From NCBI GenBank assembly GCA_019009955.1, contig CM032228.1, positions 127,343,001 through 127,407,000 on the forward strand: a DNA stretch of 64,000 bases, written 5' to 3'. The position numbers and the translations under genes are program-made. Position 1 is the first letter of the stretch; each line of letters opens with the position of its first letter. This document shows, in pieces, positions 1 through 10,395 of the stretch. Below the pieces are notes generated by a model that did no database searches, was not told the DNA's origin, and was given only the letters and a program-made list of their open reading frames with translations. The stretch comes from Riptortus pedestris (lineage: Eukaryota; Arthropoda; Insecta; Hemiptera; Alydidae).

Positions 1-339
1 TATTTAACAGCAGTGCATTAGAGTTTTACTACTTTTCTCGAATCATTTATGATTATGGTTCGGGTTTTTTAAATTTATTTTTTATTGTAAATAGGCATTG
101 AACTCGGGAGAGTTATTTGTGCCTAGGTGGTTGCAAATCAATTTTCATTTTCCTTCCTTTTGTTCAATAGTCCCTCTCTTCAGATATCCCATCAACTCCT
201 TAGCCCTCCGCCATCCTCGCCTATGTTGTATCTCTCCTATTTTTCTCTATCCACGAGTCTGTGACAAATAACAAAAAAAAAAAAAGCAGTATTTTGTTAT
301 AATCGATTTGATTTATAAATACTTATCTCATTAACATGT

Positions 340-2150
340 GTGCCCATATCTTTAAGTCCTATATTATATTTCTTTATTTAAACCAGTAATTATTAAAAAT
401 TTTAACAGTTTTTTTATAGAATGGCTATCAACCCCTAGTATCTTAGATAGTGCTTCTGATATTCCAAGGGACTTTCTGATGTCTTCATACCTTCTACACT
501 CTGTAAGTAAGAGTGCAACTGTTAGGTCTAATCCACAAACAATGCAGGTCGGAGGTTCTTCACTCTTCATTAGGTGCTGGTGTGTGAGCCTTGTGTGGCC
601 AATTCTAAGGCGGCATATTAATACTTCATCCCTCCTCTTAGTGCTTATTGAAGTATCCCAGTGGTTCACTACTTTTTACAGTGCAGAGCTTATTGTCACG
701 CAATCATGTCATTGCAATGCCCATTGATCAAAAGCCAGTTTATTTGCATGACTGATGGCATCAGCGATTAAAACTTCTGTCAGTAGTGTACTCTGTGAGT
801 AGTTCTGCAGCTAAGGCATCAGCTTTTATATTTCCTCCTATGCCACAATGTCCTGGTATCCATAGAAATTCTACATTAATATTTTTCTTGTGCAATTCTT
901 CTAAAATCTGTTGAATTTCTTTACAGATCGGATTTTTATTGTACATTTTTTCAAGTGATTTTAGGCTGCTGAAAGAATCAGAACATATTAATGCTTTGTT
1001 TTGGTCAATTTACAATAAGCTCCTTTTATTGCTGCAAGTTCTGCAGTAAACACACTACTTACTGAGGGAAGGGAGAACCTCAGAGAGAGATCCTTGGTTT
1101 ATACGGCTGAACCAACACCTCCTTAGTTTTTAATCCATCTGTGTACAAATGGAAATCTAAGGATGATTCGCACGACTCTATTTTTCTAAATTCATTAGTA
1201 AAAATAAATTGGTAGGTTATACTTTTGCTATGTTTTTTTTCAATTACCCATTTATATTTGGTGGAAATAAGAGCCATGGTTCTAATTGATAGTTTTTATC
1301 AAGAGCAATTTCTATATCGTCCATCCCATACTTCCTGATTGTTTTTTAATAGGATGACTGTAATCATTATTATTTAGTAATATATTTCTGGCAGGGTGGT
1401 TAATTTGTGAGGACACTTTAAAATAATATGCTATGCATAGCCAATCCCATCTGTAATTTAAAAGTGTATCACCAATATCAGTAGATATCATTCTCAAACC
1501 ACTGTAGTGCACAGAATCAATTATTCGCAAAACCCATGGTTGAGCTATACAATTAATTATGCATCCAAAATCCAAAAGTAATGTTACCAGACTTTTATAG
1601 AGCTTTAGAAGGGATAGTTGACCTGCTCCCCATTCCATGCTCGATATTGTTCTCAGTATATTTAATGATCCATTGCACTTAATGTATTTCAGGTGAGGTA
1701 TCCATGTTAGGTGTTGGTCAAAGATCATACCTAAAAATTTGATGTCCTTTTAAGTACAAATTTGGCAATTATTAATCATTAAGGTTGGGATACTTGAGTT
1801 CTTTGTTTTATTGAACAATATTGCTTTTGTCTTATTTAAGGAAATCGTAAAGCCCGTCATTAAACCACTTACTGGTTATAGGTATCCAGTGATGCTTGCA
1901 TGTCCTTTTTCGCATCTGCATTGCTTGCAGCGGTATAACACTATATCGTCAACGTATAACAATATCTTAACAAGGTGGGCAAATAAATTAGGGAGTTCAT
2001 TATTTCCTATTATAAACAGAAGTGGGCTGAGTACGCTGCCTTGAGGTACTCCATTCCAAATGTAATGGACATCAGAAAAACTATTACCAATGCGAACTCT
2101 AAAGTACCTCTTCTCAAGAAAATGTTTTAAAAAATGCAACATATTTCCAC
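340..2150 (-). mobile_element. Degenerate I-clade-like LINE (RT, RNase H, C-terminal Cys motif)
   Basis: Read on the minus strand, the pieces follow the order of a LINE ORF2. At 2142-1876 there is a reverse-transcriptase block with GVPQGSVLSPLLF and the catalytic YVDD box. At 1728-1312 lies the thumb region with LTWIPHLKYIK and LLDFGCIIN. At 1277-1080 is the start of an RNase H domain (LYTDG). At 946-761 RNase H continues (FLWIPGHCGIGGNIKADALA). At 669-364 is a C-terminal CIVCG...LLTEC zinc-type motif. An RNase H domain after the RT with such a tail is usual for the I clade. The pieces lie in different frames with stops between them, so the copy is dead. No endonuclease or poly(A) tail was recognised. 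Clade assignment is inference; the LINE nature is clear. Confidence 0.85.
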
Positions 2151-2199
2151 CTAAACCTTAGTTAATAAAATAATCAAGAATGGGCTTGAAGCATCTTCT

Positions 2200-2870
2200 T
2201 GTGTCTTGTTTTATGATTATGTGTTATACTATTTCTGTAAAATAAGTTCATGGTTTGCTACTCATAGATTATTGTTTGATTCATATAAATTGAAGGAAGC
2301 CATTATTTTTAACTCCTTAGAGAGTGCCCGACAAGAGCCTCTCGACTTTCAGTTGAATATAAACCTTATTGATCTCTTCTGCAATTTAAATATTAAACTA
2401 TGATTTTTTTCAGATGCCCCAATGTATAACGTGATAATTTAACAACTATGGGGAAAACCATAGTATATTAACAATTGAGTTTCCATTGAAAGATATTTCT
2501 TAATACATTTTAATAAGAAGTAAAACGGTTGCTTACTTAATTCTTCCATTTGAACAAACCATTCAAGGCATATGTCCACAGTCAATCGTAAAAACTTTAC
2601 AATGGGTACTGTACCCTTTATTTATTTATGCCACTCCAGAAGAACTTGAGAATTTTTTCCAGAAATCTAGGCCTAACCTGGTCTCAGCTTTTCTGGGTTT
2701 GTACATTTTATAATTATACTGGTATGATCAGCATAAAGAATAGATTCTGTGGGTTTAAGGTTAGCTCCGAGGTCATATATATATTTATAAAAAGCTTGGA
2801 ACTCAAGGCAGATGATGTTATAGTTAGAAGGCTCTTTAAAATGGGAGCTAAATCCTTAGTGGAGGAACAT
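2200..2870 (-). mobile_element. Degenerate Jockey/CR1-like LINE reverse transcriptase fragment
   Basis: The minus strand reads as the C-terminal half of a second LINE reverse transcriptase. Around 2750-2690 is SILYADHTSIIIKCTNPEKL, in which the catalytic YADD box has become YADH. Further on are a VKFLRLTVDICLEWF block, equivalent to the usual VKFLGI-VD-L-W, and a tail reading FKLQKRSIRFIF...SRGSCRALSKELKI. The QKR-IR and SCR-F-K-L-I tail is typical of Jockey/CR1-type elements and differs from the RNase H-bearing LINE next to it. Stops and frameshifts are present. The two LINE remnants abut near 2.2 kb in the same orientation. Confidence 0.7.
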
Positions 2871-3203
2871 GGCAAGGAGGGGGAGCGGTGAAGATATGGA
2901 GGGAAAATCCCACTTCATGCCAAGGGTAAATACCAAATATGGTTTTCATTGACGTTTTGTTTTGTGAGATTCATTCAAATATGTTGTGTTTCAAGTATTT
3001 ATTTTATCTATATTTGACCGTGGCGATACTGAGGGCTGAAAACAATGAAGCTGGAATAACCTGACTAGTATTTGAGCTACGAAAAAATGCATAGAACAAT
3101 TGTTCACCATCAATAGTTTAACAAGATTGATACTATACAATCCCACTCTTAACGTTCATATTTTGATCCACAGCAGTGTTGTTGGAAGTGAAGAATATTT
3201 TTA

Positions 3204-3456
3204 CTTGGAGAGAGAAAAAGATGAGCAATTCTTCACAAATTTTTATTTCGGCGCTAAGCGCTTTCGAAGACTATTGTCTCCATCTTCAGAGCTACAAGCA
3301 TGCGCTCGTCAGGAAAGACAGCAAGTGACTCCCACTTGCTGTCTTTCCTGATGAGCGCATGCTTGTAGCTCTGAAGATGGAGACAATAGTCTTCGAAAGC
3401 GCTTAGCGCCGAAATAAAAATTTATGAAGAATTGGACGTCTTTTTCTCTCTCCACG
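3204..3456. repeat. Long palindrome, arms about 124 bp with a 5-bp spacer
   Basis: Positions 3204-3327 and 3333-3456 are nearly perfect inverted copies of each other around a 5-nt centre (3328-3332). The arms share a GCGCTTAGCGC-type core, a CTTCGAAAGCGC segment and a GAGAGAGAAAAAGA outer end. The transcript could form a hairpin of more than 100 bp. No protein-coding sequence is recognised in it. It may be two head-to-head LINE or Penelope-like 3' ends or a fold-back element; the sequence does not decide. Confidence 0.85.
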
Positions 3457-4050
3457 TTTATATTTTGAATTATCGAACCCCCCCTTTCTAACCCCCCACT
3501 ATTACAAGTCTGATTTCAGCCAATAACAAATATAATCTTGAGTGTGAATGAAACTGTTAAATACCGAGTGTGGTATAAATCAAATGAACATTTTCGAGAT
3601 GGAACACAAAACCTTAATTGAGGAAGGGTATCACACAACGAATTTGCAAGTATTTCCCATAATACAGGTCTCATGAGAACATTTGGTATATATGCTTAGA
3701 ATAAAGTGGTTTGTGATTTAACAGCTTATCGTTATTATGACATGATTAGAAGTGGGACTTTACTTAAGAATGAAAACTAGAAAATCCAAATATATCGGTT
3801 AATATTCATGATAGGAAACAAACGTATATAACAACATTTATGTGTAATTTAATTTTCAATAAGATTGATTTGGTACATTTTTTCTATTCGACATATAGTA
3901 ACGGAGATATTTCAAGTTTTTGAAATTCACCCTCCCACTGGTCCGATTTCTCCCATTAACGAACTTCATCTTCCTTTTTGATTAAACTATTAAATGTCGA
4001 ATTTGGTAACGATCAAACAAAAATTGTGACCAATAGGGGTTAACAAATAT
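3457..4050 (-). mobile_element. Family H (Helentron-like) internal fragments
   Basis: The stretch carries diverged family H internal blocks on the minus strand: CCCACTGGTCCGATTTC, a TTAACGAACTTCATC block, TTGGTAACGATCAAACAAAA, and a sentence-like motif around ATATCGGTTAATATTC. Neither terminal motif is present. It ends in a short TA tract that abuts the LTR piece. Confidence 0.65.
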
Positions 4051-4057
4051 ATATAAG

Positions 4058-4395
4058 AACAGTGTAATGCCGTGTTTATGTAAAAGGCAATGCAGTGCCA
4101 AGTTTATCTAAAGAACAGTGTAGTGCTGTGTTTATGTAAATGGCAGTGCAGTGCCGCGTTTATGTAAAGAACAGTGTAGTGCCGTGTTTATGTAAAGGGC
4201 AGAGCAGTGCCGCGTTTATGTAAAGAACAGTGTAGTGCCGTGTTTATGTAAAGGGCAGTGCAGTGCCGCGTTTATGTAAAGAACAGTGTAGTGTCGTGTT
4301 TATGTAAAGGGCAGTGCAGTGCCGCGTTTATGTAAAGAACAGTGTAGTGTCGTGTTTATGTAAAGGGCAGTGCAGTGCCATGCTCTTTGTGAAGA
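4058..4395 (+). repeat. 28-bp tandem array with a 56-bp higher-order dimer
   Basis: About twelve copies of a 28-bp unit alternate between two forms. One begins AACAGTGTAGTGCC and the other begins GGCAGTGCAGTGCC; both end in TTTATGTAAAG. The alternating forms make a 56-bp dimer. Degenerate single copies of similar GCAGTGCCG units lie in the related LTR at 33.25-33.4 kb, so the array grew inside an LTR. Confidence 0.9.
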
Positions 4396-4634
4396 TGAGT
4401 GCAGTGCCGTGTTTTTGTGAACTTCAGTGATTGCAAGTCATTGAACTGTGCAATAAGAACAGTGAAGTTATCAGTGCGTACTGTAAGTAGTAGTTAAGAA
4501 TAATTAACCAAGTGTGTTAGTGCATTGTTAAATAAATTATGCAGTGATAAAAACTACAAAACTTGTGTGTTTAATTTTGCAATCCAAAAGAACTCTAATA
4601 AACAACGTTTATTATTTTTGTAATAAACGTAACA
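4058..4634 (+). mobile_element. 5'-truncated LTR (R/U5 side) related to the solo LTR at 33.0-33.7 kb
   Basis: From about 4400 to 4634 this matches, in reverse complement, the solo LTR at 33047-33689. Shared blocks include the TTAATTTTGCAATCCAAAAG stretch, the AACAACGTTTATTA stretch and the terminal GTAATAAACGTAACA. The 3' end is the expected ACA of an LTR and it contains AATAAA. The 5' part is replaced by a 28-bp tandem array that abuts a family H TA tract, so the LTR lacks its U3. Confidence 0.7.
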
Positions 4635-4754
4635 ATATATATATTTACTTATTTATTTATAAAATTTTATATTTTAAAATTTCTCCCCCCTTTTAAATCT
4701 TAAAATCCCCCGCCCCTTCTAAACATCCATCTGTAAAGTCACAAGTATGCTATA

Positions 4755-5104
4755 CCACCACATGGGAAATCTGCTTAGTTTATGCAGCCCCTGCATGATG
4801 TACATAAAATACTGGCTTTCACCCTGTTGCAATGATACGTTGACTTATCCCACATCCTATTCATAAGGTCCTCCATTACAGCTCCAAAGGCCGTATTTTT
4901 AACCGATTTCCCTTATGGGAAATCAGCTATTGAGGCTATATATAAATGCACCATACACACACACGCACACAAATAATTTTGAATGGAACTCATTTAGCCG
5001 TCTCCTGGGACCAATGAAAATTTGAGGTATTTTTTTTTAAACTCGTGTCATGATTACAACCTCTAAAGCTGATTTACCTTAAGAGAAATCTGCTAAAAGT
5101 GTAA
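4755..5104. mobile_element. Family H end fragments (right end, then two left ends)
   Basis: A right end on the plus strand (CACATGGGAAATCTGCTTAG, then GCAGCCCCTGCATGATG) lies at 4758-4805. A plus-strand left end (GATTTCCCTTATGGGAAATC) starts near 4907 and runs into a CA tract at 4953-4970. A minus-strand left end (GATTTACCTTAAGAGAAATC) follows near 5078-5100. The last two look like the ends of a small rearranged copy. Confidence 0.7.
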
Positions 5105-5789
5105 GTAAATAGAAATCAGACTTTTTTCAAGGGAAGTGGGGATGATACCTAAGGTAAATTATAGACAACCACATTTCTTTAAATCTCTCATTTTTTATTT
5201 TAAAATAATTCAATTAATCACAGTTCTCAATAACAAATAAAAAAATATATCTCTTTAGAAAATATACTTACTATATACAAATTATATGAAAGTTATCAAC
5301 AATCAATTAATTTTACAAACAGGGGGAAAAAATGTAATACTAAAAAACAATAGTCATTAAGCTAAGAGTTAATTCAAATATGTTTTATATATAAAATTCC
5401 CAATAACTTGTATTGTAAATACATGATTACATACATGATTAATGTTGACCATACGAATGATTTCAATTGCAAAATAAAGTTTACATATGTATATTTTTTG
5501 TACAATTTCAATAAAATCCTTCCTACACTATCAGTACCAAGCTTATCTTTGTGTATGATATAACTTTTTAATGCTAATTGAAAATGAATATAGATAAATT
5601 GTAAATGAATTATTGATTATAAATTGAAAATTAACAGCGAGAAGAGCACAGATACTGGAAAAAAGCAAGTATTATGTGTTGAAATAAAAAAGGCCTAGTT
5701 AAAAACTTACACATTTCTTAAACATCACTTTAGTATTCAAAGTGTTATAGAGCATGAAAAGTCTGAATAGTTCATAAAAAAAAAAAATA
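5105..5789. other. AT-rich stretch, no gene seen
   Basis: Very AT-rich sequence with no convincing exon or recognisable repeat on either strand. Confidence 0.5.
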
Positions 5790-6016
5790 GGGGCTCAGGT
5801 TAGTCATGTGAGTTAAAGCATTGCTTTTAATCTCCTACCTAAAACCTAGAGGGGCGAGTTTAACTCCCGCCTGGGCAATAGGAATTTACTTAGTGACAAA
5901 CTCATTAAATAAAATCCTTACTCCCGCCCTGGCTAGAAAAGGGTGGTGATATGTAAATAACCCATCCCAATTAGCCATAATAGCAAAAAGTGGTTATTAA
6001 TAAATAATAATAACAA
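5790..6016 (+). mobile_element. tRNA-derived SINE copy
   Basis: The head (GGGGCTCAGGTTAGTC, then GAGTTAAAGCATTG) resembles a tRNA D-arm/A-box. GGGGCGAGTTTAACTCCCGC is the B-box region followed by CTGGGCAA. The body contains CCTGGCTAGAAAAGGGTGGT and CCCATCCCAATTAGCC, and the tail is TTAATAAATAATAATAAC. Other copies are at 13309, 31104, 34086 and 35953. Confidence 0.8.
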
Positions 6017-8040
6017 ATATTTTAATTGTATTTTTCAATTTGTCTTCATAATAATCCAACCCTCAAAATAAAATAAAAATTGGTGATATTTAACCCTCCC
6101 CTCCCCCATTTTCGGAAAATTACTTCTTACTGGATTGAGATACTTTTACATACCAAGTGTTTTTGGAGACTAGAATAATTGAAGTTTCACACAATATTCA
6201 TTTAAAAAATAGACTAGATTTATATAAAACCAAATACTTTAGTACAAATTGCTACTTTCAAATATTCATAACTACCCACTGGAAGCACTCATTTATAATG
6301 GTTGCCCATCTAACATATTTTCCCCTGTCGATTAGAAAGCTATGTCGAAAAATTAGAGCTTAAATAAAGAAAGTTAGTAGAAAGGTTTTCGTTCATCATA
6401 CTATCAACTTAACTAAATTCATTTTCAACATAAAATCGTTAAAGTGGATTCAATTAAAACTTGACAAAAACTTAAAAATGTTCCTTGCACTCTCATTTTC
6501 ACTACTTGGGTGAAAATCAGGGTGAATGAATCCACTCTACCTCAACCTGTTCCCACCATATGAAGCTCAAAATTTTCTTATCAATCAGAAACAAAAAAGT
6601 TGATTAGCTCATTTCAATAAAATGCTGAAACTGAACCTTCATTTTAGTAATAAGCACTGGAATTTAACAACTGATAGTGTAACATCATTATCAATCATCA
6701 TCAGGATTGAATTCTGCAAAGACATAAAGGGTATGTACCACAAGATACTTTTTATAATCTATAATAAGCCTGAAAATTTAATGAATACTCAGTAAAATAA
6801 AAAAATTAAGTCAGAAAACTCATTATGAATGCTTACCTACACACTTCGAAAAACATTTAAGCGTAACCACAACACAAATTCTGTAAAATAGGCATCTTGG
6901 ACAGTTATAAGGCATATTAATAGCCCGATACTATGTAAATATTTTGAGGAAGCAGTTTTGAGAAAAAATAGATTCAATCAAGACAGGAATACCAGTTAAC
7001 AGCCTCAAGTATAAATATGATAGATAATGAGTTTGGTTTTGGGATTTATTCTTTTGATGACTCTACTAACCTGTCAAACATTTGAGATAATAAAACTCCA
7101 AGTTAACCTTGAAATTGCGAGCTTCATTTTGACCCTCATGTGAAATTTCCATATTACAAGACTATGATAAAAAAAAATAAAATATTTAAAATATACAATT
7201 TCCTTTGCCTTCATCTGCCATCACTGAATGATTGTTTTTTTTTTGCAACGTACCTAGATAAACCTGACAGATAAAAGATTTAAAAAGTGTTTTTAAATAG
7301 TAACGTAAATAAAAAATTCTAATTTTATATATCTAATTAAATGTGCAAGTTTAAGGTTAACTTTATTATACTTAATAATATTTAAATTTGTTTTAGTAAC
7401 TACTTTAACAGAGTTAAAAATTGCAATGAAACTGTGATATTTTTTATATGGATAAGGATAATATTATCATATTTTAAAGTTGAAGCTAAAGGAAAACTAG
7501 TATCTGTGCTTGGAAGAAGTTATTTGATTATTTTTTCTTCTTAAAAAGTTAATCTTATTACTATTGATAATCTTTTTGATTTATCACAAAAATACATTTT
7601 AATCTTAGTGCCCTAATTATTACATCTTTAATACTGTATTCTCTTATACAATAAATTAAATAATAATATATAATATAGTCTTTAACATTCCCAAATCAAG
7701 AAATTGTTTATAATAATATTGAAAAAAAAAATTAATTTTTCAAGTTTGAAAAATTAATATTTTTTTCTGTTGATAGCTTTTGTCACAAAGACTTCGTCAA
7801 ATATTATTGACCTAGCTGAAGGTAAAGGGCTCAATGAAGCCTCTCAGACTAAAATATACTTAAATTAACTAAATAAATTTATCAAAATAAATAATGTTCA
7901 TTTGGAATAATTATTTCATCAATAATTAAATAAACATTTCTGAAATAAAATCATAAAATAAATTATTTGAAAGTAATTGTTTCAGGTCATTCATTATATT
8001 TCAAATTAGTTTTTCCCAGATCTGGCCCAGACAAAAATGC
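6017..8040. other. AT-rich intergenic stretch, no gene seen
   Basis: No long ORF, splice-bounded exon or strong repeat end was found on either strand. It lies downstream of the minus-strand kinase. Confidence 0.5.
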
Positions 8041-8044
8041 AAAC

Positions 8045-8142
8045 ATCTCCTGTGTAGGATGGAAAGATATTTGAAGAAATATTACAAAAATCATGCCATG
8101 AGTATACCCTCAGTAGCTCATTTCACCTAAGAGAAACCTGCT
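8045..8142 (-). mobile_element. Family H left-end fragment
   Basis: The minus-oriented left end is diverged. It reads TGTGTAGGATGGAAAG, then ATGAGTATACCCTCAGTAGC and CACCTAAGAGAAACCTGCTAA. Confidence 0.6.
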
Positions 8143-8938
8143 AATAAAATGAAAATATTATTCAGAAAACTTTTAAATTTTAACAGCATTTTGTTTTTCA
8201 TTGGATGAAAAGTCTATGCATAGAAAAACATGGATTATATCAAAATTTGGGTAATGGAGGGGGAGGGGTCTCATAAAAACGGCAATGTATTATTTTATTG
8301 GCAATAATGAGCTAAAACAATTATGTCAAAACTTAGTTTCATTTATCTTGACAAGAGATGAAGACAATCTAACTTTACAATGATATTTTTTTGCTTTAAT
8401 AAATTTTAAGGCACAAGGAATAATTGGTATGGGAAGAAGCCCTAAATGAACAACATAACTTTTAAAATGTATGACTAACACAATAAACAATGAATACCAA
8501 GTAAGTAAATTTACAAAAAATAAAAAAATAATAATATAAACAATGGAAAATGCTAAAAATAATTTTTATACAGAGCATATTAAGTAAGATATCTAATTAT
8601 ATTTACACGTAGTATACACAACCATTGAAAAGTAAAGTTATAACAAAACAAAAAACTTTTCATCAAGTCATCTTTTGCCAGTAACATTGTGTTTTTGACT
8701 AAACGCGAATGAGAGTGCCGTTGTAACCATCCTTTCAAACTTCTTTGGTAAATGTAAAGAGCACTTCTTAGAGTTGTGGCTCTTCACAAAGCTCATTCAC
8801 GTTTAACATTTTTAATTTTGGAAAAAGCAAACAAACTTGATTCCCTTCCAACTCTTTACACGAATGTATGTACGTATATGTGAGTGTATGCGTATACATT
8901 TATACTCCCTCTCCCTTACACACAAGCCTTAGAGTAAG

Positions 8939-8944
8939 TTTATT
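8939..8944 (-). promoter_or_regulatory. Candidate poly(A) signal AATAAA of the kinase gene
   Basis: TTTATT on the plus strand reads AATAAA on the minus strand, about 26 nt past the kinase stop codon. This is close but plausible for a compact 3' UTR. Confidence 0.4.
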
Positions 8945-8969
8945 TGGAAATATCACATAAACTAATGCA

Positions 8970-9890
8970 CTAGTCAGCACAACTTGGAGAATAATTGTCT
9001 CTTACCCACTTATGATCCAGTATTTCATTCAATTGATATCTTGCATTAGGATCTTTTACAATCAGCTTCTTTATTAGATCTTGAGCATCCTCATGGACAA
9101 CTGGAAATTTCGGAAATTTGTATTCAACATTTATAATACGTGATGTCATCATTTGTTTTCGCTTACTGTAAAATGGACTTCTTCCAACAAGTAACTCGTA
9201 GCACATCACACCTAAACTCCAATTATCAATAGTCTGATCATGTTCACGTTCTACAATAACTTCAGGAGGAAGATACTCTTTTGTACCACAAAGTCCACGA
9301 AAAGAGGTTTTGCGATAAAACCATGCCAGTCCAAAATCTGCTAATTTGGCATTGTGAAGATGATCGACTAAAATGTTCTCAGGCTTAATGTCACCATGAA
9401 GGTATCCTAGCCTGTGAACCTCAGCTACTGCACTAGTTGTTTGGTAAATATACTTAGCAACATCCTTGTCATCAAGTCTTTTATTCTTTTGGTTTTGCAT
9501 CACGGAATAAAGAGATCCATAATATGCAAATTCTAGCACAAAATGCACATGCGTTGAATCATGGAAGAAAGTATATAATTTTATAATATTGGGATGATTT
9601 AGTCTTGAGAGGAGTTCTGCTTCCACGAACAATTGTTGCCATAAATCACAATCCTCCAGCATCTTTTTTTCAATCGACTTTATAGCAACTAAAATTGGAC
9701 TAGGCTTATAATAAGAAAGCCACACTTTTCCATACCTTCCGTGACCGATCAATTTCTGAGTTTGGAAGTCAGAAATTTGTATAGTACGTTTTAATTCCTT
9801 ACGTCTTAATGCTTCTTTCACCATCCTCTTCATTGTATTTCGGGCAACCTTTTTCTTCAAAGCAGACAACGACATTGTAAATAAAAACAC
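8970..9890 (-). CDS. Aurora-family Ser/Thr protein kinase with altered activation residues, single exon
   Basis: The product is 306 aa: a short basic N-terminus (about 40 aa) and one protein kinase domain. Seen: glycine loop GHGRYG (49-54), VAIK lysine K71, alpha-C glutamate E90, catalytic-loop HGDIKPEN (165-172), DFG (185-187), CGTKEYLPPE (201-210) and DNWSLGV (222-228). The CGT-YLPPE and WSLGV-CYE-LVG blocks and the HNIL-LY-FHD type stretch are Aurora signatures; Auroras control mitosis and cytokinesis. Two features are odd. The HRD arginine is Gly166, and the activating T-loop threonine (T288 of Aurora A) aligns with Gly199. The ATP- and Mg-binding residues remain, so it may be active but not regulated in the usual way. 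The ORF is intact and intronless, which fits a retained retrocopy. A second ATG at codon 6 could be the start. Aurora A or B type cannot be decided. Confidence 0.9.
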   Translation of the reverse strand: MFLFTMSLSALKKKVARNTMKRMVKEALRRKELKRTIQISDFQTQKLIGHGRYGKVWLSYYKPSPILVAIKSIEKKMLEDCDLWQQLFVEAELLSRLNHPNIIKLYTFFHDSTHVHFVLEFAYYGSLYSVMQNQKNKRLDDKDVAKYIYQTTSAVAEVHRLGYLHGDIKPENILVDHLHNAKLADFGLAWFYRKTSFRGLCGTKEYLPPEVIVEREHDQTIDNWSLGVMCYELLVGRSPFYSKRKQMMTSRIINVEYKFPKFPVVHEDAQDLIKKLIVKDPNARYQLNEILDHKWVRDNYSPSCAD

Positions 9891-10374
9891 AAATGTGTAA
9901 AATTTTCTAAAAGTTAAATCACTAATAACAGAATAACACTGCAGAGGTTACACTAAAACAACAAGGTAAACAAAAAGTGAAAATTTATAAAGGAGTGTAT
10001 CTAATACTATCCTGTGTCAACAAAAACTTCATGTCACTCATTTCAAGTAATACTAATAATGTTTTTACTCCACTAATAAGATCATTTTTTATGTTAAACA
10101 ACATTATAATTAGTGGATATTTATTATTTATACTATACAGTATCAATATCGCAGAAGAAACAGATTAATTGATTATAAACTTTGAACTTACGATTTTTAA
10201 AACTCTCATCTCCTCAGAAATTTAACACAGAATATTTTGTAGAAAATTTACATTTGTATATAAAAGTACAAAATATATTTAAATACCAAATGATATAAAA
10301 GGCGGATCATTGACTTTCTATATGCAGAAGGCGGTAGCCTTGCTGTATTCTTTCTGGTTCGTAGGGGTTCGAAC
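9891..10374. promoter_or_regulatory. Divergent promoter interval between the kinase and RpL13A
   Basis: The two start codons face away from each other across about 485 bp, so the interval should hold both promoters. On the RpL13A side, CTTTCTGG at 10350-10357 is a good 5' terminal oligopyrimidine (TOP) start, the hallmark of growth-regulated ribosomal protein mRNAs. It sits 25 nt before the ATG. A GGCGG block lies just upstream at 10330. No clear TATA box was seen near that start. Confidence 0.55.
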
Positions 10375-10395
10375 ATGACGGGATTTTCGGATAAG
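10375..10395 (+). CDS. RpL13A: RpL13A exon 1
   Basis: It encodes MTGFSDK (7 codons) and ends in phase 0 at AAG followed by GTTGG. A very short first coding exon next to a TOP start is common in ribosomal protein genes. Confidence 0.9.

Noticed and set aside
3346..3420. CTGATGA ... CGAAA words in the palindrome, suggestive of a hammerhead ribozyme
   Set aside because: The required cleavage-site stem (GAAA paired out to a UH site) does not form: GCGCTTAGCGCC follows CGAAA but no GTC/TH lies in position. Helix lengths also do not fit.
4058..4395. CRISPR-like array
   Set aside because: The 28-bp units are directly adjacent with no unique spacers; this is a satellite in an eukaryotic LTR.
5790..5880. 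tRNA genes at the SINE heads
   Set aside because: The cloverleaf is incomplete, the sequence continues into a shared non-tRNA body, and the copies are dispersed in both orientations.
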